A stretch of 64,000 nucleotides of DNA from an uncultured Oscillospiraceae bacterium (GTDB taxonomy: Bacteria; Bacillota; Clostridia; Oscillospirales; Oscillospiraceae), in assembly GCA_947585425.1 (NCBI GenBank), contig CANPWZ010000003.1, positions 1 to 64,000 of the forward strand, given 5' to 3'. Numbering within the stretch: the first letter of the stretch is position 1; the number at the start of each line of letters is the position of its first letter. A model generated the notes under the pieces. The model worked only from the letters and a program-made list of their open reading frames with translations, searched no databases and was not told the DNA's origin. Positions 1-8,085 of this stretch are shown piece after piece. The position numbers and the translations under genes were made by a program.

Positions 1-74
1 ATGCTGTGTTAGTGGCACCTGTATTTCATCCCCTTTGGTGCCTTGAAGCGCAGCGGAAAGGAATGGTCATAAGT

Positions 75-500
75 ATGAGCGAGAACAATCATCCCATCAA
101 CGAAGTGCTCCAGACCACTATGAGCAAGATCCGCGAGATGGTGGACGCCAACACCATCGTGGGCCAGCCCATCGTCACTCAGGACGGCGTGACGCTCATC
201 CCGGTTTCCCAGCTGTCCTTCGGCTTCGCCAGCGGCGGGTCCGACTTCGGCAAGACCCAGGGCGTGGCCAAGAACTTCGGCGGCGGCGCCGGGGCGGGCG
301 TCAGCATCACGCCGGTGTCCTTCCTGGTGGTGAAGGACGGCGCGGTGCGGGTGCTGCCCGTCATGCCCCCGCCTCCCGGCACCCTGGGCCGTGTGGTGGA
401 CCTGGTGCCCGATATGTTCGACAAGGTCACCGGCTATATCGACCGCAAGACCGGCGATCCCGCCGTTCCTCCCGTTGAGGCGGAGGGAGAGACGGAGTAA
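75..500 (+). CDS. GerW/YtfJ-family sporulation protein
   Basis: A 141-residue protein matching the GerW (YtfJ) family, needed in Bacillus for proper spore germination. The N-terminal helix (about 1-35, beginning MSENNHPINE) is followed by the family core with VVGQPI-like and GVTLIPVS segments and a Gly-rich stretch (GSDFG, then GGGAGAG near 70-77). The C-terminal part is PVMPPPPG plus a short acidic tail. An upstream ATG at 63 is in frame, but the AAAGGA ribosome site ends at 62, so the start at 75 is preferred, with a rather long 12-nt spacing. A hairpin terminator (527-573) follows directly, and the sporulation carboxypeptidase gene comes next. The family call is good; the role in this organism is inferred. 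Confidence 0.85.
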   Translation: MSENNHPINEVLQTTMSKIREMVDANTIVGQPIVTQDGVTLIPVSQLSFGFASGGSDFGKTQGVAKNFGGGAGAGVSITPVSFLVVKDGAVRVLPVMPPPPGTLGRVVDLVPDMFDKVTGYIDRKTGDPAVPPVEAEGETE

Positions 501-526
501 GCCCCGCGCATACCAAATCCCAGAGA

Positions 527-573
527 GGTCATACTACTCCCATCTGACTGTTCGGATGGGAGTGACCTTTTTT
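527..573 (+). terminator. Rho-independent terminator whose 3' arm carries the next gene's SD
   Basis: The 9-bp stem is ACTCCCATC (536-544) with GATGGGAGT (555-563), extended by GGTCA/TGACC after a bulge and followed by six T (568-573). The 3' arm contains GGGAG (558-562), the only Shine-Dalgarno candidate for the TTG start at 572, so terminator and translation signal overlap. Confidence 0.7.
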
Positions 574-1672
574 GAGACGTTTTGCCGCTTATCTGGCCGC
601 CTTTGCCGCCTGCCTGACGCTGATCCCGCCGGCCCGCGCCCTGTCCACCCACGCCTCCGGCGCCATATTGATGGACGCCGGGAGCGGCCGGGTGCTATTT
701 GAGCAAAATCCCCATGAGCGGCGGCTCATCGCCAGCATCACCAAGCTGATGACCGCGCTGGTGGCGGTAGAGAACTGCGCCGACCTGGACCAGGAGATCG
801 AGATCGAGCCACAGTGGCTGGGGGCGGAGGGTTCCTCCATCTATCTGAAGGCGGGGGAGAAGATCACCGTCCGCGGACTGCTGTACGGTCTGCTGCTCCA
901 GTCGGGCAACGATGCGGCCACCGCCATCGCCTGTCATATCGCGGGCAGCGAGGCGGACTTCGTGGCGCTGATGAACCAAAAGGCGGCGGAGCTTGGGATG
1001 GCTGATACTTCCTTTGCCAACGCCTGCGGCCTCAACCATGACAATCATTACTCTACGGCGTTTGACATGGCCCTGCTGGCCCGGGCCTGCCTGCAAAACG
1101 AGACGGTGGCCGCCATCTGCGCCACTAAGACGGTCACCGTGGGGACGCGGACCTTTGTGAACCACAACAAGCTGCTCACCCGGTACGAGGGCTGCGTGGG
1201 GATGAAGACCGGCTTCACCGAGAAGGCGGGGCGGACCCTGGTGTCCGCCGCCACAAGGGACAGCCAGACGCTGATCTGCGTCACCCTCAACGACGGGGAC
1301 GACTGGAACGACCACGCGAAGCTGCTGGACTATGGCTTTTCGGTCTTTCCCCGGGAAAAGCTCTGCGCCGCCGGGGAGATATTCGGCACGGTGCCCGTCA
1401 CCGGCAGCCTGCTGCCCACCGTCACCGCCGTGGCCGCCTGGGAGGCGGGCTATCCCATTCGGGACGGGGAGGAGCTGACCCTGGATGTGACCTTGGCAGA
1501 CCGGGCGGAGGTCCCCGTCAAAGCGGGGGACAGGCTGGGAGAGGCCGTGTGGTCTCTGGACGGCCGGCCGGTGGCCCGGGTGGATCTGGTGAGCGGGGAG
1601 ACGGCGGGGGCAGACGTGTTTTCGCCAACGAGTATTTGGGATAGGATCCGCGCCCTGTTCGGCGCGTATTGA
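572..1672 (+). CDS. D-alanyl-D-alanine carboxypeptidase, DacF-like (S11)
   Basis: A 366-residue secreted penicillin-binding protein that trims the terminal D-Ala from peptidoglycan stem peptides. It has a signal peptide (residues 1-23, cleavage near ARA). The three active-site motifs are SITK (Ser55, Lys58), SGN (111-113) and KTG (212-214). The C-terminal part fits the PBP5 beta domain, and an amphipathic tail ends in RIRALFGAY. The start is TTG at 572; no ATG upstream preserves the signal peptide. Position next to a GerW-like gene suggests the sporulation DacF/DacB role in cortex cross-link control, which is inference. The start lies inside the U-tract of the preceding terminator. Confidence 0.9.
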   Translation: MRRFAAYLAAFAACLTLIPPARALSTHASGAILMDAGSGRVLFEQNPHERRLIASITKLMTALVAVENCADLDQEIEIEPQWLGAEGSSIYLKAGEKITVRGLLYGLLLQSGNDAATAIACHIAGSEADFVALMNQKAAELGMADTSFANACGLNHDNHYSTAFDMALLARACLQNETVAAICATKTVTVGTRTFVNHNKLLTRYEGCVGMKTGFTEKAGRTLVSAATRDSQTLICVTLNDGDDWNDHAKLLDYGFSVFPREKLCAAGEIFGTVPVTGSLLPTVTAVAAWEAGYPIRDGEELTLDVTLADRAEVPVKAGDRLGEAVWSLDGRPVARVDLVSGETAGADVFSPTSIWDRIRALFGAY

Positions 1673-1692
1673 GGAAAGGGCGGTGAACTGCC

Positions 1693-2391
1693 TTGAAAGA
1701 ACGCCTGCAAAAACTGCTGTCCGCCGCGGGGGTCTGCTCCCGGCGGAAGGCGGAGGAATATCTGGCCGCCGGACGGGTGACGGTGAACGGCGCTGCCGCC
1801 GGCCTGGGGGACAGGGCCGATCCGGCCCTTGACCGGGTGGAGGTGGACGGCGTTCCTCTGTCCGTCCCCGCCGCCCATACGTACATCCTTCTGAACAAGC
1901 CAAGAGGCTATGTGACCACCCTGTCTGACGAGAAAGGCCGCAAAACAGTGGCTGATCTGCTGTCCGGCTGTCCGGCGCGGGTGTGGCCGGTGGGCCGGCT
2001 GGACCTGGACTCGGAGGGGCTGCTGCTCCTCACTGACGACGGGGAACTGACGAATCGCCTGACCCATCCCTCCCATGAGGTGGAGAAGGAGTATCTGGTC
2101 TGGGCAAAAGGGGAGGTCCCAGCCGGGGCGGAGGTCCTGCGGGCCATGGACTTTCTGGATGGAGAGCCCATCCGGCGGCCCCGTGTCAAAGTCGCCAAAG
2201 CGGAGGAGGGCGGCGGACTTCTCTCCGTGGTCATCCACGAGGGAAAAAACCGGCAGGTGCGGCGGATGTGCGCCGCCGCCGGCCTCGCCGTCACCCGGCT
2301 GAAGCGGGTGCGGGAGGGGCGTTTGCGGCTTGGGGACCTCAAGCCTGGACAGTGGCGGCCTCTCACGGAGGATGAGCTCAGGGCTTTGTGA
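1693..2391 (+). CDS. rluB: rRNA pseudouridine synthase, RsuA/RluB family
   Basis: A 232-residue enzyme that isomerises uridine to pseudouridine in rRNA. An S4 RNA-binding domain (about 1-45) precedes the catalytic domain with GRLD at 101-104, where Asp104 is the expected nucleophile. Further on is a KNRQVRRM segment typical of the family. The start is TTG at 1693 behind a purine-rich GGGCGG segment. It lies 20 bp after the carboxypeptidase gene, so the two are probably co-transcribed, as is common in Firmicutes (dacB next to rluB). RluB is the likeliest assignment; RsuA or RluE-type specificity cannot be excluded. Confidence 0.85.
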   Translation: MKERLQKLLSAAGVCSRRKAEEYLAAGRVTVNGAAAGLGDRADPALDRVEVDGVPLSVPAAHTYILLNKPRGYVTTLSDEKGRKTVADLLSGCPARVWPVGRLDLDSEGLLLLTDDGELTNRLTHPSHEVEKEYLVWAKGEVPAGAEVLRAMDFLDGEPIRRPRVKVAKAEEGGGLLSVVIHEGKNRQVRRMCAAAGLAVTRLKRVREGRLRLGDLKPGQWRPLTEDELRAL

Positions 2392-2399
2392 GACTGATG

Positions 2400-2461
2400 T
2401 GCAGGACAATGGAAATTTTCCTGCAAAACCGCTTGCATTTTATCCTGCAAAATAGTATGAT
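2400..2461 (+). promoter_or_regulatory. Sigma-A promoter with repeated operator-like motif upstream of rpiR-type gene
   Basis: The -35 is TTGCAT (2433-2438), the spacer is 17 bp and the -10 is TATGAT (2456-2461). TCCTGCAAAA occurs twice as a direct repeat (2419-2428 and 2443-2452, the second inside the spacer), and its inverted form TGCAGGA lies at 2400-2406. This is a plausible autoregulatory operator for the RpiR protein encoded downstream. Confidence 0.65.
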
Positions 2462-2523
2462 GTATGTTGGCGGGAGCCCCAGGGCTTCCGCCTCACTATG
2501 AACAGAAAACGGAGGGTCCCGCC

Positions 2524-3396
2524 ATGAGCCGTGACATCCTCGCCACCATTCAGAACCGGATGGACACCTTCTCCAAGAGCCAAAAGCGCATCGGCCGCTA
2601 CATTCTGGACAGCTACGACAAGGCCGCCTTCATGACCGCCGCCAAGCTGGGCCAGACGGTAAAGACCAGCGAGTCCACCGTGGTGCGCTTTGCCGCCGAG
2701 CTGGGATACGACGGCTACCCGGCCATGCAGAAGGCCCTCCAGGAGCTGATCCGGGGCAAGCTGACCACCGTGCAGCGGATTGAGGTGTCCTATGACCGGC
2801 TGGGCACCCAGGATGTGCTGGAAAAGGTGATCCAGTCCGATATTGAGAAGCTGCGCCTGTCTTTGGCCGAGGTGGACCGGGAGGACTTTTCCGCCATCGT
2901 GGACGCCATCGTCAAGGCCCGCCGCATCTACATCCTGGGGGTGCGATCCTCGGCGGCCCTGTCCGACTTTCTCTCCTTCTATTTCAAGCTGATCTTCGAC
3001 AACGTGTGGCAGGTGCAGACCTCCCTCGCCAGCGAGATGTTCGAACAGATGCTCCGGGTGGGCCCGGAGGACGTGGTCATCGGCATCAGCTTCCCCCGGT
3101 ACTCCACCCGGTGCGTCCGGGCCATGGAATTTGCGAGGGATCAGGGGGCCACGGTGGTGGCCATCACCGATAGCAAGCTGTCCCCCCTGTACGACACATC
3201 CCACTACCGCCTGCTGGCCAAAAGCGATATGGCCTCTTTTGTGGACTCCCTGGTGGCCCCGCTGTCGGTCATCAACGCGCTGATCGTGGCCGTGGGCCGC
3301 AAGATGCCGGGAGACGTGACCGCCACCTTCGAGAAGCTGGAGCGCATCTGGGACGAGTACCAGGTGTACGAGAAGGTGGAGTATACCGACCAGTGA
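2524..3396 (+). CDS. MurR/RpiR-family transcriptional regulator
   Basis: A 290-residue regulator. The N-terminal RpiR helix-turn-helix (about 1-77; KTSESTVVRFAAELG near 48-62) precedes a SIS sugar-phosphate-binding domain (about 110-260). Such proteins sense phosphorylated sugars such as ribose-5-P or MurNAc-6-P. The start at 2524 has GGAGG at 2511-2515 with 8-nt spacing; an ATG-less extension upstream is not needed. Its stop overlaps the GTG start of the next flavoprotein gene (GTGA), so the two are translationally coupled. Which sugar it senses cannot be read from the sequence. Confidence 0.88.
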   Translation: MSRDILATIQNRMDTFSKSQKRIGRYILDSYDKAAFMTAAKLGQTVKTSESTVVRFAAELGYDGYPAMQKALQELIRGKLTTVQRIEVSYDRLGTQDVLEKVIQSDIEKLRLSLAEVDREDFSAIVDAIVKARRIYILGVRSSAALSDFLSFYFKLIFDNVWQVQTSLASEMFEQMLRVGPEDVVIGISFPRYSTRCVRAMEFARDQGATVVAITDSKLSPLYDTSHYRLLAKSDMASFVDSLVAPLSVINALIVAVGRKMPGDVTATFEKLERIWDEYQVYEKVEYTDQ

Positions 3397-4637
3397 GCCG
3401 GGAGATCGTCGTCGCGGGCGCGGGGGCCGCAGGCATGATGGCGGCCATCACCGCGGCCAGGGCGGGGGCCTCCGTGCTCCTGCTGGAGCCCAACGAGAAA
3501 GTGGGCCGCAAGCTGTATATCACCGGGAAGGGCCGCTGCAACCTCACCAACCACTGTACGGTGGAGGAGGTTTTGGCCTCCACCCCCCGGAACGGGCGGT
3601 TTCTGTACAGCGCCATGAGCCGCTTCGCGCCCGCCGATGCGGAGCGCTTTTTCACCGGCCTGGGCGTGCCTTTGAAGGTGGAGCGGGGGAACCGGGTGTT
3701 TCCAAAGTCCGATAGGGCTGCCGACATCGTGGACGCCCTGTTCTTTGAATCGAAGCGGCTGAAGGTGGGGCTGCGCCGGGACCGGGTGACCGGCCTTGTG
3801 AGAAATACCGCCGGAACGCTGGATATTTCCACTGAAAACGGCGGAGTTCTCAGCGATTGTAAGGCATTTGTCCTTGCCACAGGCGGGCTGTCCTATCCCG
3901 CCACAGGCTCCACCGGGGACGGGTACAGATTGGCGGAAAACATGGGCCACACGATCGTGCCGCCCGCGCCATCCCTGGTCCCGCTGGAGTCTCCCGACCC
4001 CTGCTGCGCAAAAATGCAGGGCCTGTCCCTGAAAAACGTGTCCCTCCGGGTGAAGAACCAGAGGGGAAAGACGGTCTATCAGGAGCAGGGGGAGCTGCTG
4101 TTCACCCACTTCGGCCTGTCCGGGCCGCTGGTGCTCAGCGCCAGCGCCCACATGCGGGATTTCGGGCGGGACAGCTACACCTGCGTCATCGACCTGAAGC
4201 CCGCTCTGGACGAGCAGCCCCTGGACGCCCGGCTGGTCCGGGAGCTGACCGCCGGGGCCAACCGGGACATGGCCAATCTGATGGGCTCCCTCGCCCCACG
4301 GCTGCTGACCCCAGTCCTGCTGGAGCGGGCGGGCATCCCGCCGGAGAAAAAGGCCCACGACGTCACGAAAGGAGAGCGCCGCCGGCTGCTGGAAGTTCTC
4401 AAAGCCTTTCAGGTGGCCGTATCCGGCCCCAGGCCGGTGGAGGAGGCCATCATCACCTCCGGGGGAGTCAAGGTGTCGGAGGTGGACCCAAAGACCATGA
4501 TGTCCAAGCTGGTCCCCGGCCTCTTCTTCGCCGGGGAGGTGCTGGATGTGGACGCCTACACTGGCGGCTTCAACCTCCAGATCGCCTGGGCCACCGGCCG
4601 CGCGGCGGGGGAGAGCGCCGCAGACTATATCAGGTAA
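3393..4637 (+). CDS. HI0933/YhiN-family FAD-dependent flavoprotein (BaiN-like)
   Basis: A 414-residue flavoprotein of the HI0933-like family. The Rossmann motif GAGAAG (9-14) binds FAD, and the family signature GRKLYITGKGRCNLTN begins near 38. The C-terminal GGFNLQIAWATG segment is characteristic. Family members include BaiN, implicated in bile-acid dehydroxylation, but most have no proven substrate. It starts with GTG overlapping the regulator's stop codon, and its TAA overlaps the cmk ATG (TAATG), so it belongs to one long operon. Exact reaction unknown. Confidence 0.85.
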   Translation: MSREIVVAGAGAAGMMAAITAARAGASVLLLEPNEKVGRKLYITGKGRCNLTNHCTVEEVLASTPRNGRFLYSAMSRFAPADAERFFTGLGVPLKVERGNRVFPKSDRAADIVDALFFESKRLKVGLRRDRVTGLVRNTAGTLDISTENGGVLSDCKAFVLATGGLSYPATGSTGDGYRLAENMGHTIVPPAPSLVPLESPDPCCAKMQGLSLKNVSLRVKNQRGKTVYQEQGELLFTHFGLSGPLVLSASAHMRDFGRDSYTCVIDLKPALDEQPLDARLVRELTAGANRDMANLMGSLAPRLLTPVLLERAGIPPEKKAHDVTKGERRRLLEVLKAFQVAVSGPRPVEEAIITSGGVKVSEVDPKTMMSKLVPGLFFAGEVLDVDAYTGGFNLQIAWATGRAAGESAADYIR

Positions 4638-5341
4638 TGGAGCGGATGGATTTGAAGGAGCACAGGAGCATCGCCATCGACGGCCCCTCCGGGGCGGGGA
4701 AGTCCACCCTGGCCAAGCGGCTGGCGGCGGAGTTGGGATACCGCTATGTGGATACCGGGGCCATCTATCGGACCGTGGCGCTGGCGGCGCTGCGGGCGGG
4801 GGTAGACCCCGCCGACAGCGGCGGCGTGGCTGCCCTGCTGCCCGGTATCCACGTGAGCATGGACTATGATGCGGACGGCCTCCAGCATATGTATCTGGGC
4901 GGGGAGGACGTGACGGCCGCCATCCGCCAGAACGAGGTGTCCGCCGGCGCGTCCAAGGCGGCGGCCATCCCCGCCGTCCGGGACCTCCTGCTGGAGACCC
5001 AGCGGGAGATGGCACGGCGGCACGACGTGATCATGGACGGCCGGGACATCGGCACCGTGGTGCTGCCCGGCGCGGATGTGAAGATCTTTCTCACCGCATC
5101 CCCGGAGGCCCGGGCGGAGCGCCGCTGGAAAGAGCTTCAGGAGCGCGGCCAGCGGGCCGACAGGGCGCAGATATTGAGAGAGGTCGTGGAGCGGGACGCC
5201 CGGGATTCCGGCCGGGCCGCCGCTCCGCTGAAGCAGGCGGAGGACGCCGCCCGTGTCGACACCACCGATCTGGATTTCGAGGGCAGCTTCCGGCTGCTGC
5301 TGTCCGTCATCCGGGAGCGCTTGGAAGGGGAGAGCGAATGA
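4637..5341 (+). CDS. cmk: Cytidylate kinase
   Basis: A 234-residue kinase that phosphorylates CMP/dCMP. The P-loop GPSGAGKS lies at 16-23, YVDTGAIYRT at about 36-45 and the DGRDIGT motif near 134-140. The family is usually 215-230 residues. The first ATG (4637) overlaps the previous stop; an ATG three codons later (4646) is an equally possible start. It is the first gene of the conserved clostridial block cmk-plsC-ispH/rpsA. Confidence 0.95.
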   Translation: MERMDLKEHRSIAIDGPSGAGKSTLAKRLAAELGYRYVDTGAIYRTVALAALRAGVDPADSGGVAALLPGIHVSMDYDADGLQHMYLGGEDVTAAIRQNEVSAGASKAAAIPAVRDLLLETQREMARRHDVIMDGRDIGTVVLPGADVKIFLTASPEARAERRWKELQERGQRADRAQILREVVERDARDSGRAAAPLKQAEDAARVDTTDLDFEGSFRLLLSVIRERLEGESE

Positions 5342-5931
5342 ACAAGGTATATGCTGTCATCTACCCGCTGGTGTGGCTGTTCATGCGCATTTTCCACCCC
5401 TGGCGGGCCGTGGGGACCGAAAACCTCCCGGAGGGTGCCGCCGTCATCTGCGGCAACCACACCACAGCCGGGGATCCCCTTTACGTGATCTGCGCCATGG
5501 GACGCAGGCGGCAGGTACACGTGATGGCCAAGGAGGAGATCATGCGCTGGCCGGTGATCGGCTGGATCCTGAAAAAGGCCGGCATCTTCGGCGTGAAGCG
5601 GGGCAGCACGGACATCGGTGCCGTCAAAGAGGCACTGCGGGTGCTGAAAAACAACGAGCGCCTGCTCATCTTCCCCGAGGGCACCCGCGTCCGAGAGGGG
5701 GAGACCTCCGAGGCCCACACCGGCGCGGCGCTGTTCGCCGCCCGCACCGGCGCGCCCCTGGTGCCGGTGTACATCACCCCCAAGAAGCGGATCTTCCGCA
5801 AGACCACGGTGGTGTTCGGCAAGCCCTATCACCCGGAATTTGAGGGCCGCAAGCCCAGCTCCGGCGAGCTGCAGAACATCGCCGACGATCTGATGGCGCG
5901 CATCCGCGCCCTTGGGGAGCAGGCGCAATGA
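5338..5931 (+). CDS. plsC: 1-acyl-sn-glycerol-3-phosphate acyltransferase
   Basis: A 197-residue membrane-associated acyltransferase that makes phosphatidic acid. It has the catalytic NHTTAGD motif (His41, Asp46; HX4D) and the substrate-binding FPEGTR motif (112-117). A hydrophobic N-terminus (about 5-20) anchors it to the membrane. Start and stop overlap both neighbours by 4 bp (ATGA), so translation is coupled within the operon. Confidence 0.93.
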   Translation: MNKVYAVIYPLVWLFMRIFHPWRAVGTENLPEGAAVICGNHTTAGDPLYVICAMGRRRQVHVMAKEEIMRWPVIGWILKKAGIFGVKRGSTDIGAVKEALRVLKNNERLLIFPEGTRVREGETSEAHTGAALFAARTGAPLVPVYITPKKRIFRKTTVVFGKPYHPEFEGRKPSSGELQNIADDLMARIRALGEQAQ

Positions 5932-8027
5932 ACATCCTGCTGGCAGAGAGCGCCGGCTTTTGCTACGGCGTCCGCCGGGCGGTGGAGCTGGCGGAGCGGG
6001 CCGCCGCCGATGGGCCGGTCTGCCTGCTGGGGCATCTCACCCACAATGAGCGGGTCATCCGCCGGCTGGAGGAGCGGGGAGCCGTCACCATCGACAGCCC
6101 CGACGAGGCCCCGGAGGGCTCTACCGTCCTCATCCGGGCCCACGGGGAGCCGGACAGCACCTATGAGCGTCTGTCGGCTCGTGGCTGTCGGATCATCGAC
6201 GCCACCTGCCCCAATGTGACCCGCATCCACGACATCGTTCGTGAGGCGGAGGCAAGAGGGCGGATCCCCGTGGTCATCGGGGAGGCAAAACACCCGGAGA
6301 TCGCGGCCATCCTGGGCTGCGCGAAGGGCGGCCTGGTAGCGTCCGATTGGGAGGAATTGTCCTCCATATTGGAAAAACAACCAAATTTGAAGGGGAAACC
6401 GCTGACTTTTGTGTCTCAAACCACGGCGATCCGGGGCGACTGGGAAAAAATCGTGGAAAACACAAAAAAAGTGTGTACAAACGCGGAATTTTTTGATACA
6501 ATATGTGGTGCTACGTCCAGGCGTCAATCTGAAGCCCAGAAATTTGCCGGCCGGTGTGACGGTATGATCGTCATTGGAGATCGGAGGAGCTCCAACACCC
6601 GAAGGCTCGCCCAGCTCTGTACCCAGCGGTGTCCGCTGGTGGTGCAGGCCGAGGGCGCCGATGGCCTTGACCGGGAACAGTTCCGGGGAGTCGTCACGCT
6701 TGGAATCACTGCCGGCGCGTCCACGCCGGAGTGGATCATAAAGGAGGTCTATAACAAAATGAGCGACGAAATCATGGAGATCGAGCAGTCCTTCGCGGAT
6801 ATGCTGGAGGAGTCGATCAAGCCTATCAATACGGGGGATAAGGTCACTGGGACTGTGATTGCCATCACGCCCACCGAAGTGCAGGTCGACCTGACCGGCA
6901 CCAAGTTCACCGCTTCCATTCCTCTGTCCGAGCTGAGCGACGATCCCGACGTCAAGCCCGAGGACGTGGTCAAGGTGGGCGATCCCATCGAGGCCGAGGT
7001 GGTGTTGTATAGCGACCGGGACTGCGAGATCCGCCTGTCCAAGAAGCGCCTGGAGAGCCACAAGAACTGGGAAACCGTGGAGAACGCCGTGGAGAGCAAG
7101 GAGCCCCTGGAGGGCACCATCACCGAGGTGAACAAGGGCGGCCTGGTGGCCAACGTGAAGGGCGTGCGGGTGTTCATCCCCGCTTCTCAGTCCGGCAAGC
7201 CCAGGGGCGCCGACCTGGCCGACATGATCAAGAGCAAGGTCAAGATGCGCATCACCGAGGTGAACAAGGCCCGCCGCCGCGTGGTGGGCTCCATCCGCGC
7301 CGTGGCCTCCGAGGCCCGCGCCGCCGCCGCCGCCGAGGTCTGGAACAACATCGAGAACGGCAAGCGGTACAATGGCATCGTCAAGAGCCTGACCTCTTAC
7401 GGCGCTTTCGTGGACATCGGCGGGGTGGACGGCATGGTCCACATCTCCGAGCTGTCCTGGTCCCGCATCAAGAACCCCGCCGAAGTGGTCTCCGTGGGCG
7501 ACCCCGTGGAGGTGTACGTCATCTCTTTCGACCCCGAGAAGCGGAAGATCTCCCTGGGCATGAAGGACCACAGCCAGGAGCCCTGGACCGTGTTCACCTC
7601 CAAGTATGAGGTGGGCGACGTGGCCCCCGTCCGCATCGTGAAGCTGATGACCTTCGGCGCCTTTGCCGAGATCGTTCCCGGCGTGGACGGCCTGATCCAC
7701 ATCTCCCAGCTGGCCGACCACCGGGTGGAGAAGCCTGCCGACGCTGTGTCCGAGGGCGACGTGGTGGACGCCAAGATCATCGCCATCGACAACGAGAACA
7801 AGAAGGTATCCCTGTCCATCCGGGCCATCCTGGACGCCGCCCCCAAGTCCGAGGAGGAGCCCGCTCCCGCCGAGGCAGAGCCCGCCGCCGAGCCTGAGGC
7901 CGTGGAAGAGGCCGCCCCCGTTGAGGAGCCCGCTCCTGCGGAGGAAGCTCCCGCCGCGCCCGAGGCCGCTCCCGCCGTGGAGGAGGCCCCCGCCGCCGAA
8001 GAGAAGCCCGCCGGGGACGCCGAGTAA
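5928..8027 (+). CDS. ispH-rpsA: Bifunctional IspH reductase / ribosomal protein S1 fusion
   Basis: A 699-residue fusion. Residues 1-276 are 4-hydroxy-3-methylbut-2-enyl diphosphate reductase, with Fe-S cysteines in AGFCYGV, TCPNV and ICGATS. This is the last step of the MEP isoprenoid pathway. Residues about 300-630 hold four S1 RNA-binding domains; repeats three and four are the most canonical (YGAFVDI, FGAFAEI). The last 60 residues are Ala/Glu/Pro-rich low complexity. The fusion is known in Clostridia. An in-frame ATG at 6759 (residue 278) is preceded by AAGGAGG, so S1 could also be made alone. A strong terminator follows. Confidence 0.94.
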   Translation: MNILLAESAGFCYGVRRAVELAERAAADGPVCLLGHLTHNERVIRRLEERGAVTIDSPDEAPEGSTVLIRAHGEPDSTYERLSARGCRIIDATCPNVTRIHDIVREAEARGRIPVVIGEAKHPEIAAILGCAKGGLVASDWEELSSILEKQPNLKGKPLTFVSQTTAIRGDWEKIVENTKKVCTNAEFFDTICGATSRRQSEAQKFAGRCDGMIVIGDRRSSNTRRLAQLCTQRCPLVVQAEGADGLDREQFRGVVTLGITAGASTPEWIIKEVYNKMSDEIMEIEQSFADMLEESIKPINTGDKVTGTVIAITPTEVQVDLTGTKFTASIPLSELSDDPDVKPEDVVKVGDPIEAEVVLYSDRDCEIRLSKKRLESHKNWETVENAVESKEPLEGTITEVNKGGLVANVKGVRVFIPASQSGKPRGADLADMIKSKVKMRITEVNKARRRVVGSIRAVASEARAAAAAEVWNNIENGKRYNGIVKSLTSYGAFVDIGGVDGMVHISELSWSRIKNPAEVVSVGDPVEVYVISFDPEKRKISLGMKDHSQEPWTVFTSKYEVGDVAPVRIVKLMTFGAFAEIVPGVDGLIHISQLADHRVEKPADAVSEGDVVDAKIIAIDNENKKVSLSIRAILDAAPKSEEEPAPAEAEPAAEPEAVEEAAPVEEPAPAEEAPAAPEAAPAVEEAPAAEEKPAGDAE
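6741..6761 (+). promoter_or_regulatory. Internal SD and in-frame ATG between IspH and S1 parts
   Basis: AAGGAGG (6741-6747), an 11-nt spacer and ATG (6759-6761) in the reading frame of the fusion, exactly at the domain junction. Translation from here would give a 422-residue stand-alone S1 protein. Confidence 0.5.
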
Positions 8028-8046
8028 CATCTCACCCAGACATAAA

Positions 8047-8079
8047 AAGCTGCCGCTGGGATCCAGCGGCAGCTTTTTT
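8047..8079. terminator. Bidirectional terminator between rpsA fusion and XRE gene
   Basis: The perfect stem is AAGCTGCCGCTGG with CCAGCGGCAGCTT around a GAT loop region, with six T at 8074-8079 and an A-run on the other side. It serves the convergent genes on both strands. Confidence 0.9.
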
Positions 8080-8085
8080 GCGCGC

